NCBI GenBank assembly: GCA_036936605.1
Contig: JAUPFV010000001.1
Span: 156,769,187-156,833,186 of the forward strand
DNA length: 64,000 bases
Direction: 5' to 3'
Source: Limnanthes douglasii subsp. nivea
Taxonomy: Eukaryota > Streptophyta > Magnoliopsida > Brassicales > Limnanthaceae
Below the pieces are notes generated by a model. The model was not told the DNA's origin, did not search any database, and saw nothing but the letters and a program-made list of their open reading frames with translations. The position numbers and the translations under genes are program-made. Numbering within the stretch: the first letter of the stretch is position 1; each line of letters opens with the position of its first letter. Shown here piece by piece: positions 55,647 through 64,000 of the stretch.

Positions 55647-56390
55647 TTAAAAGTTCAATCTCACCTGTTCTACTGCCACAGTGATAACCCAGAAGCTCGA
55701 ACTCCAAAAGCTCGAAATCAAACATCCTAATTGATCGATGTCACTGCTTCCCTGCAACAGTGGTTTGCGGAGCAAAAGTTCAGCAAATATACAGCCGGCA
55801 GCCCAGACATCCACCGCAGCACCATACTGTTTGGTGCCAAACAAGAGTTCTGGTGCTCTATACCATCTAGCAAAAACCTGGTGAGTAAATTTACGATCTG
55901 GGCTCCCAAATATACGTGCTAAACCAAAATCTGCAAGTTTGAGTTGCCCGTTTGGTCCTAATAACAAGTTATTTGGCTTCATATCCCTATGCAAAACCCA
56001 TTTTTCGTGGCAATAAGCAAGTCCTCTCAATGTCATCTGAAGGTACGATTTTATATCAGCCGGTGAAAGGAAGATGTTTCTATCACGAATAACTGCTTCC
56101 AGGTCAGTCTCCATGAGCTCAAAAACAAGGTGCAAGTTTCCTTTGTGAGGAAAGGCCTCTGACAGTTCGATTATATTTGGATGTCTAAGCTCTTTAAGCA
56201 ATTTTATTTCTCTTAAAGCTGTAACATTGACCCCTTCCTTTTGCTTACCAATCCTTATTTTCGTAATGACAACTGTTTTCCCTGACGTGGTATCAATGGC
56301 CTTGAAAACGACTCCATAAGTACCTTCACCAAATACTTCGCGTTTCAGATACTTATCAGCGAATTTCTTCGCCTGCTCGATCTCGGACAT
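55647..56390 (-). pseudogene. CDKD: CDKD (CDK-activating kinase) N-terminal fragment, intronless
   Basis: CDKD kinases phosphorylate CDK T-loops and the RNA polymerase II tail. The minus-strand frame starts [20 protein letters not shown] and covers the N-lobe and much of the C-lobe: [92 protein letters not shown] and [12 protein letters not shown]. Homology ends there (about 55728); the last 26 residues come from transposon DNA. No intron interrupts 220 codons, although plant CDKD genes have many, so the source was probably mRNA. The catalytic lysine of VAIK is threonine (VVIT), so the product would not be an active kinase. The open frame is otherwise intact. Confidence 0.9.
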
Positions 56391-56649
56391 ACTTGATTTC
56401 TTGGTCAGGTTCTAATACCGGTTTCGCGATTAAGATAATCAACGAATAAAAAACTAAAAGGAAAAGTTGTAAAAAAATAAAAAATAAAAAAATAAAAGAG
56501 ATGGGAGAAGAAGAAATTTGTTATTGAAGAAATTTGTTATTGAAACTTTTTGTGCTGAGAAGAACATCTTCTCTTGATGTTAATTCTTCTATGTCGGAAG
56601 AAAGAGAAACCAAATCCAAGATCGTTAGGATAATTGGGAAAAAAGGAAG

Positions 56650-56961
56650 GTATTAGGGATTTGGAGTAAATGAGGGTTTCGATTTGATTTCGGGTTATTA
56701 GTTAGGGTTGAGTTGGGTTATTGGATCAGGGTTGGTTCTTGGGCCGGGTTTAAGTTTTAGGGTTGCCACATCAGCGTCCTACGTGGATAGCTGATGTGGC
56801 TGGTCAAAGGGTATAATGGGGAGAAATGTTGGGCTGGACTCGAAAATGATGGTTTTGTTCTACCCAATACAACGACAAGGACCCTTGTATTACGGCCTCA
56901 AAGGACACGGACTAACTTGTTACAATTGGCAAACGTGGAGGATGACTGGTGTTTTTTACCC
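56650..56961. repeat. MULE right terminal inverted repeat
   Basis: Reverse complement of the left end. It includes GGTCAAAGGGTATAATGGGG and ends GGTGTTTTTTACCC. Confidence 0.88.
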
Positions 56962-56971
56962 TAAAGACTTC
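56962..56971. repeat. Target duplication TAAAGACTTC, right copy
   Basis: Matches 55171-55180; encodes KDF of gag. Confidence 0.92.
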
Positions 56972-58509
56972 GATACTTTTTTGGTAGCCTTTCGAAGGCA
57001 GTTCGTAGGGAGTAAAGAGCTAAAGGGCAATGGAGACACATTAATCCATTGTGCCCAGGAACCAAATGAGTCCTTGAAAGAATACATAAGCCATTTTGTG
57101 AACCCCAAGAATGGGTTGGCTGATTGCTTCGAACAGGTAGCAATAGCATCCCTAAGACAGGGTTTGAACCCAGGCAACCTAGCTGATTCAGTGACCAGAA
57201 AGAAGGCCATGACGTGGGGAGGGTTGCTGAATCAGGTTGGAAAACAAATAAATGTTGATGAAACAAAAAAAAACAGGATACATAGGCAGGTGAAGTCTAC
57301 CCCAGTGGCACCAAATCCCAATCAGAATCAGTCCGGGAACAAAGCAAGAGAGACCGGACAGGGGCATGGTAGGGCAAAAGCTCAGTCTCAGCCAGCTGCT
57401 TCTGCTCAAAGTCAACAATCCAGAAACAAGAGAGGGCCATGGGTGCAACCAGAGTGGTTCGCAGAGTTGAAAGAAAGTGTGGCCACTATTTTTGATAAAA
57501 CAAAGGAAGAGGTGCATTACCGGAGACCAGCCACTTTGCAGTCTCCCAGAGAGCATCGCAATAACTCTTTTTGCCAGTATCACAACGATATTGGTCATAC
57601 CACTGATGACTGCATAGCCTTGAAACAAGAAGTTCAGAACTTAATTGAGAAGGGAAAGTTGGGGGCTTACGTGAAAAGAAGAGGAGGCAACAGGCCTGAC
57701 AATACTCACCGGGTTGGTCCAAGTAATGCTGCTCCGGAGGGAGCCATGGTTATAATTGAAAGGTTTGATGTGGAATCTGAGTACTTGGATCCTGATCCAA
57801 GTCGAAACAGAGTGGGAACAATTGAGGAATGTTCTAGGTCGGTCTCCGGACTCATTAAGTTTTTTGAGTCACTTACAATTTTCGGAGGGGACACTATGAC
57901 AGCTCATACTGCTTCTTCGAGGAAGAGGCACGTGCATACTTTAGCCTCCCAGCTAGAAGGAGGCATGACTTCCTATCAGTCACAAAGCTTATTCCCATTC
58001 ATTGTTTTTTATAAAGATGATTTAAGAGACATTGCTGGCCCTCATGAGGATGCTGTTGTCATAGGAGCATCTATAGGGGCAACGACATAAGGCGCATTCT
58101 GGTGGATACTGGAAGCTCAGCCAATATCCTTTTCTTAACCACATACAAGAGAATGAAAAATCCAGCTGTAATTCAGAGTTCGGACAGATCAATTGTGGGC
58201 TTCACAGGAAGCTCTGCGGATGTAATCGGGGAGTTTGAGGAGGAAGTTCTATTGGGCAAGGGCCCTTTCAAGAAAATGGTTAGAATACTCTTTATTGTGG
58301 TGGATTGTCCCACTTGTTATAATGCTATTCTATGGAGGTCTTGGCTCTCTAGGATGCATGCAGTGGCTTCAACAGTCCACCAGTGCTTGAAATATGTTGT
58401 TCAAGGACAGGTTGGAGTCGTCCGGAGCAGCCAAAAGATTGCAAGAGAATGTTATGCCACTGCCCTGGCTCCTCGAACGTTGGGGGCAGTCCGTATAAAT
58501 GAATAATAG
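56962..58509 (+). pseudogene. Gypsy element 2 gag (C-terminal part) and protease
   Basis: Capsid resumes with DTFLVAFRRQFVGSKELKGN, NGLADCFEQVAIASLRQG. A CHHC knuckle CQYHNDIGHTTDDC is near 57571, and protease ILVDTGSSANILF is near 58098. A one-base frameshift at about 58077 separates gag from protease. The frame ends NE, TAA, TAG (58504-58509) followed by CAATTT, the position homologous to the stop in element 1. Confidence 0.85.
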
Positions 58510-61500
58510 CAATTTGAGGGCCTTTCTGGGGGTGAGGGTGAAATTGATGACCCCAGAGAGACCCCTGGAGTATTGATACCGGTTAAAGAGGTAGAAACAC
58601 ACAGTTTGGAAGATGGGAAAAGTGTCAAGATAGGGTCTAAGATGCCACATTTTTTGAAAGATGAAATGTTAAAGTTTTTAAAGAACCATCAGCACGTTTT
58701 TGCTTGGTGCAATGTTGATGTTACTGGGGTCCCATCAGAAGTGATATCACATCACCTATCTGTCCGGAGAGACGTAGCACCAGTGGTTCAAAAAAGAAGA
58801 GCTTTTTTTCTAAAGAGAAGGCTGATGTCATTGTGCAAGAAGTTGACAGGCTCACAAAGATGGGGCACATTAAGGAATCTCAGTATCCTTTGTGGACTGC
58901 CAATCCGGTTCTAGTAAAAAAGAAAAATGGCAAGTAGCGCATGTGCATTGACTTCACATATCTCAATAGAGCTTGCCCAAAAGATTTGTATCCGGTCCCC
59001 CGGATTGATCAGTTAGTAGACTCTACCTCTGGGAACAAGCTGCTTTCCTTTATGGATGCCTTCTCCGGATACAATCAGATTCAAGTAGATCCGAAGGATC
59101 AAGAGCATACCACATTTGTCACTGACAGAGGTCTTCATTGCTACAAAGTGATGCCATTTGGTTTGAAAAATGCTGGGGCTACTTATCAAAGATTGGTAAA
59201 CAAGGCATTTGCTGATCAGATTGGAAGAAATATGGAAGTATACATTGATGACATGATGGTGAAGAATGTGGATGAGCAATTACACTTGTCCGATCTCCAA
59301 GAAACTTTTACCAACTTGGTAAAAGTGAATCTGAAATTAAACCCAGAAAAATGTTTGTTCGGAGTACAGTCCGGGAAGTTTCTAGGCTATATTATAAGTG
59401 AGCATGGAATACAGCCCAATCCGGACCAGCTCAATGCTCTATTCCAAATGGAGCCTCCTCGAAACATTAAAGAAGTACAGCGGTTAACGGGGAGGTTAGC
59501 TGCCTTAAACAGATTTATCTCAAGGTCTTCGGACAGGTGCGCTCCTTTCTTTCAAACTTTGAAGGGTGCAAAGGGATTCGATTGGACACCACAGTGTGAT
59601 GAGGCTTTCAATGAGATCAAGAAACACTTGTCCTCCCCCAAAACTTTGTTTAAGCCAGTTGATGGGGAGACACTCTTCGTATATTTGGCAGTTTCAAGTT
59701 GTGCCATCAGTGCTGTGTTGGTAAGAGAGGTCGATGGTCATCCTCATCCAGTGTACTACATCAGCAAAAGCTTGATAGATGCAGAAAGGCGTTACTTGAA
59801 ACTTGAAAAATTAGCATTAGCCCTGGTGATAGCTGCCAGGAAGATGAGGCCTTATTTTCAGGCTCATCCCATCATCGTCCGGACCTCTTTTCCCCTGAAG
59901 AATGTCCTCCAAAAAACAGACATTTCGAGCAGAATGACTAAGTGGTCAATAGAGTTGGGGGACTTCGACATAGACTTTGCTCCCCGAACAGCAGTCAAGG
60001 CCCAAGCTGTGACTGATTTTTTTGTTGAATTTCACTCCGACAGGGATTTGGAGCAAACTACTGACATCAAAGATAAAAAGGTATGGGTCATCCGAACAGA
60101 TGGTGGATCTAGCACTATGGGTTGTGGTGCAGGAGTATGTTTAACTTCCCCATATGGAGACAAAATGTACCAGGCTATTTGTTTTGCTTTCAGGGCATCT
60201 AATAATGAGTCCGAATATGAAGCAGCTATAGCTGGTTTAAAGTTAGCCTACATTTGTGGGGCTAAGAGGGTCAAGCTACTAAGTGATTCCCAGCTCTTGA
60301 GCCACCATGCCCAAGGCCAATCTGAGGCTAAGAAGGAGCAGCTTGTGAAATATTTACTCCTCCTCAAAATTGAAGCACTTAAGTTTAAAGGTGTTGTCTA
60401 TGAGCACATACCCCGGGCAGAAAATGAGCTAGCAGACTCATTGGCAACCATAGCATATACGGATTCATATCCATGGATCCATGTGCTCGAAAGCCCCTCT
60501 ATTCAACTTAGTAATGGTAAAGAAGAGGAAGTTTTTGAAGTACAAGTGAAACAACCTCAAGACTGGAGGTTTCCTCTCCTGCAATATCTCTCCGATGGTG
60601 TCGTACCTCTGGATAAGTCACTAGCCAGAACATTGAAACACAAGGCTCGTGGTTTCATCATATTGAGAGAAGTGTTGTACAAAAAGTCCTACAGTAAACC
60701 TCTCCTGCGCTGTTTGGGGGATGAAGAGTCACAAGTGGTCCTCTCCGAATTGCATGATGGTGAGGGATCAGCCCATTGTGGGTTTAGAGCTTTAACAAGA
60801 AGAGTTTTACTCTCCGGATACTATTGGCCATCAATCATGAAAGATGCTAAGGAATTGGTAAGAAGGTGTGACCCATGCCAGAGGTACAGCAATGAAATTC
60901 ATGTCCCTGCCATTCCTTTAGAATCAATTTGTGAGCCTATTCCTTTTGCTTGATGGGGATTGGATTTAGTAGGGCCTCTTCCTGTGGCGCCCGGAGGACG
61001 CAAAACTATAATTGTGGCCATAGACTACTTCTCGAAGTGGATAGAAGCAGCCCCTCTAGCAGGGACAACATCAAAAGCTGTTATAAAATTCATTCTATCC
61101 AACATGTGTTGCAGATTTGGTGTTCCACAAAAGATAACAACAGATAATGGGCCACAGTTCGACAATAGGGAAATGGAGAGCTTCTGTGTCTCAAGGGGTA
61201 TACAACATTGTTTCTCTTCACCTTTCCACCCACAAGCGAATGGGCAAGTTGAAGTGGCTAATAGAACTATACTGTCCGGTTTAAAGAAGAATTTGGAAGG
61301 GGCTGCTGGGAAGTGGCCTAGTTATCTACAAGAAGTCTTGTGGGCCTACCGGACAACACCTGGGGCTGCAACACAAGAATCACCATTTGCTTTGGTCTAT
61401 GGGATGGATGCAGTAGCTCCTATAGAAGCAACTCTCCCCTCCTTTCGTGTTCACAACTTCTCCGAACACGCTAAGGAGGTGGCAATCAGAGGTCAACTTG

Positions 61501-61799
61501 ATTTGATAGAAGAAAGACGAGTTAAAGCTCACCTTAGAGTAGCACACTATCAGGGTTTGATGAGAAGCAGGTTCGCTTCCAAAGTTAAAAGAAGAGATTT
61601 CCAACCGGGGGACAAGGTATTAAGGAAAGTCTTCTTACACACCAAAGAAAAGCTGTTCGGAAAGCTGGCCCCAACTTGGGAGGGTCCGTATATGGTTGTT
61701 GAAAGAATTTAACCTAGAACATATTGGTTGGAAGACAAAGATGGAAGAGTCTTGACTCATCCTTGGAACATCGAGCATCTCCGGATGTACTTGGAGTAG
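58510..61799 (+). pseudogene. Gypsy element 2 RT - RNase H - integrase, broken
   Basis: Domains and motifs parallel element 1: RACPKDLYPVPRIDQLVDST, FMDAFSGYNQI, YIDDMMVK, VIRTDGGSSTMGCGAG, HDGEGSAHCGFR...CDPCQRY, GLDLVGPLP, TDNGPQFDN and HPQANGQVEVANR; it ends PWNIEHLRMYLE at 61799. Lesions are a frameshift in a T7 run at about 58805, TAG for tryptophan at 58935-58937 (NGK-stop-RM), TGA near 60951 (for the Arg of DRWG) and TAA near 61710. All are single-base events. Confidence 0.88.
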
Positions 61800-62276
61800 C
61801 ATTTGTGTAAATATTTACTTGTTTAAACATCCATGTAAATATTTGGGGGCATACTCTTTCCTCCCTGGTGGCACGGGGAGGTTTTAATGAGGTGTCCGGG
61901 TTTTTGAATAAAATTTGATGCCTTCTTAAAAATTTTCCAAGTGTTTTAAGTTTTGTCCTTTGTCACACTATCCGAATTGAAGTAACTACGGGCTATTTAA
62001 ACTCTAGCCGGAGAACTTAAACACTCTCATTATGAAATAAGTAAAGGCTATTTAAACTCTAGCCAATAAAATTGGAACAGACTATGAAAGAAGATGAGAA
62101 TTGCATGATACAAAGATATTCATTAAAGTGCCTTGGCCTTCCAAGGACTTTTCACATTGTCAAAAAACAGAACAGAAAACCTATCCGGTCAGATACCGGA
62201 CACAATTACAAAAACGAATGCCTTGGCCTTCCAAGGACTTTAGTCTGGATAGAAAATAAACAGAGTAAATCATAAG
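61800..62276. other. Spacer between convergent pol and antisense gene of element 2
   Basis: Non-coding. It contains two direct repeats of GGCTATTTAAACTCTAGCC (about 61989 and 62047) and two of GCCTTGGCCTTCCAAGGACT (about 62132 and 62220); the latter is largely palindromic. It takes the place of the 34-bp array in element 1 but has an unrelated sequence. Confidence 0.65.
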
Positions 62277-64000
62277 TTAAGGTTGAGCCTTTGAAGATGG
62301 CTCACCTTCATCTACCTTATTTCCCTTAGGATCGTCTTTCTTTTCATCTAGGCTCTCCCCAGCGTGTTCTTCATCATCTGAGGAATCACTAGAGTAGCCA
62401 TACCTGTCGCCTTCGGCTATCGTGTGGTAGGGGAGGTCTTCAGGCTCAACATGAAGCCATAAGTCCCCTAGGTTCCTATTCGGAAACTTCTCATGGAAGA
62501 GTAGAACCATGTCAGACCTCACCTTGGCAAGCAGTTGCTCTTTGCGTTTGATCATCTGGTTGGCGTAAGCATCGATCTTGGCTTGGATCTTAGCCTCTTG
62601 CTCCCTTAACAAAGTAGTTTTCTCCTCGGCAGCCTTAGATACTGTATTTTCAAGGGCAATCTTATCGTTGGTCAAGTTGGAGATGATTTGGTCTTTGTTC
62701 TTGGATTCTCTATTTGAGGTAGCAATGTCTTTCTCCAGACCGGACAGTTTCTCCCGGAGGTCTTTAATGGTCTCCTCTAAAGTGGCGACTGTTGTGGTGC
62801 TTGCCTTTCGGCTTCTCTTCAGCTCCTCGGTCTCTTCTTTTAACATGGCAGCATTGGAGGTGGCAGTGCGAAGGTCTTCGGACAGCTTCTCCTTGTCAGA
62901 CTTAAGGTCTTTAATGATGTCTGCCTGACTCCGAACTTGTCTCTCCAACATAAGTACAGGCTGCACATTGCTTAACAAGGAGTGGGCTATAGCATCCCTT
63001 TCACTAGAAACAATGAAAGTCTTACCATTAAAATTGACTGTGTTGGAGCTGCTCGTAGGAAGGTAAGGCCCTGCAAAGTCATCTCTGGGAGATTGAGGAA
63101 GTATTCACCAAGCTCACCAAGACCGGTGATGTCTACTCCATCAATGTTGATATCTCCCCCCTCAACCTCATCGGTGTGAAAGTCCCTCAGAATCTCCTCG
63201 GCATGCGTTTGATCAGTAGGTTCAGCATGGAAAGAAGGCTCCAGAGCCCGGAGAGAAAGCTCGTCTCCCTTAGAAGTTTTCTTCTTCTTAGCCTCCCGTT
63301 CTGCGCCTTTGCTTCCCTGTTTACGATTCCTCTTGGAAGCCCTTGGAGGTTTAGGGAGGTTTGCTTCCTGCTTTTCAGTCTCTTGCTCCACCACTTGCAA
63401 GAGGTCAGCATCAATTTGGCTCTAAGCTGGCCCCTCCGGGTCTGTCGGAGCATCCTTCTCAGCATCAGCAGGGTTAGCATCACTCACCACCTTCTTGCTC
63501 TTCTTCTTCTTGCCTTTCATCTTGCTCGAGGCTTTGGCCCGGCCTGGCAGGAAGAGTGTCCCATCTAGTTCATGGGTCCTCTTAAGAACAACATCCGGAG
63601 GAGGCTGAGTGGAGAGCTCCTCCCAGGTCAAGTCTCTCCGGCCTGTGGTGTTCCACAGGTGAGACCTTGCTAAGTTGTTACTGGTGAAAGTAGCGTGGAA
63701 TCGGTTCCCCCATTCTTCAGCAGCCCAGGCATTAATCTTGCCACAAGTAGCCTGCCCGGCTTTCTGATAGTCACTGAACTCCTTGGGCAGTACTGCCAAG
63801 GCAAAAGTAAAACCCATTAATTTGGACTACATTATAAAAGAAAGAAAGAAACGAAAGTATAAAGTGGGAGACTTACAGTCACACCTCCACCTGCTTTTGA
63901 GGAGGCTTGGGTTCACTCCAGATTTGATCTTTTGACCATTCTCCCAAGCACCACTGACGAATAGGAAGTGGGTCCTCCAATTCCTCTCCGCCTCCAGCAA
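62277..64000 (-). pseudogene. Antisense gene (aORF) of Gypsy element 2, partial
   Basis: Minus strand, entering at the window edge: LLEAERNWRTHFLFVSGAWE, matching element 1 (FVFLSGAWENG). An 84-bp intron (63876-63793) has GTAAGT donor and CAG acceptor. Exon 2 reads LLPKEFSDYQKAGQ, NAWAAEEWGNRFHATF, NNLARSHLW, then lysine-rich tracts (MKGKKKKSKKV; KRNRKQGSKGAEREAKKKK). A frameshift near 62985 leads to a coiled coil of about 150 residues, then LGDLWLHVEPEDLPYHTIAE and an acidic SSDSSDDEE tail with stop at 62277. One stop (near 63422) and the frameshift break it. Function unknown. Confidence 0.75.
63793..63876 (-). other. Intron of element 2 antisense gene
   Basis: Same protein position and phase 1 as the intron at 50636-50709. 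Confidence 0.7.

Larger units (their letters stand above)
55181..56961 (-). mobile_element. Mutator-like element carrying a CDKD fragment (Pack-MULE)
   Basis: Termini GGTAAAAAACACCAGTC and its complement bound a 1781-bp element with very long inverted repeats (about 300-390 bp: 55181-55560 and 56650-56961) and a 10-bp target duplication. No transposase is present. The interior holds a minus-strand cyclin-dependent kinase fragment. Long inverted ends, 9-11 bp duplication and captured host sequence are the definition of a Pack-MULE. Insertion plus duplication adds 1791 bp, a multiple of three. Confidence 0.9.
53880..64000 (+). mobile_element. Ty3/Gypsy element 2 (Tat lineage), runs off the window
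   Basis: Same design as element 1: 5' LTR (about 53880-54304), primer site AATTGGCGACCACAGTGGG, gag-protease, RT-RNaseH-integrase, spacer, antisense gene. It is more decayed, with several stops and frameshifts, and gag is split by a Mutator-like element at 55181-56961. The 3' LTR is outside the window. The left LTR border is approximate. Confidence 0.88.

Overview
This is a 64 kb piece of nuclear DNA from a flowering plant, almost certainly a eudicot. The evidence is AT-rich DNA with GT-AG introns, one malectin/LRR receptor kinase gene of plant type, plant L1 LINEs, Tat-lineage Ty3/Gypsy and Ty1/Copia retrotransposons, hAT and Mutator DNA transposons, TATA boxes of plant form and telobox motifs. 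I cannot name the species. There are no bacterial-style operons, no CRISPR array and no recognisable tRNA or rRNA gene.

Layout. 1-3984: a decayed hAT element (BED-finger transposase, + strand) with a visible right end. 5.7-13.1 kb: broken Gypsy gag pieces, including a 1.9 kb block present twice as direct copies (7056-8940 and 11163-13060), with a small LTR element (9562-10754) between the copies. 13.5-14.3 kb: a minisatellite. 15420-19702: the only apparently intact host gene, a 13-exon LRR receptor-like kinase of 880 codons. 20.9-31.9 kb: LINE, Copia and LTR-element debris, including an eIF4A fragment next to an LTR. 32505-39547: a complete hAT element with a perfect 8-bp target duplication. 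It carries its own transposase (two frameshifts) plus intron-containing fragments of two unrelated host genes, ICE1/SCREAM and CENP-C. 40353-40550: an isolated ADA2-like SWIRM exon. 41.1-53.9 kb: a Copia element split by a young, full-length Gypsy element (42402-52889, TSD AAGTA, LTRs differing at 2 of 286 positions). 53.9 kb to the end: a second, more decayed Gypsy element of the same lineage, whose gag is split by a Mutator-like element (55181-56961) carrying an intronless CDKD kinase fragment.

How parts fit together. Both Gypsy elements have the order LTR - gag-protease - stop - RT-RNaseH-integrase - spacer - antisense gene (aORF). The antisense gene encodes a basic/acidic coiled-coil protein and has an intron at the same place and phase in both elements. 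In the younger element it also has its own TATA box near the 3' LTR. Both elements have a UAG-CAR-UUU stop at the protease/RT boundary. The strongest themes are repeated capture of host gene pieces by different transposon classes (CENP-C, ICE1, CDKD, eIF4A, possibly ADA2) and the conserved antisense gene of the Gypsy family. All identifications come from reading translated motifs and remembered family features; no database search was run.
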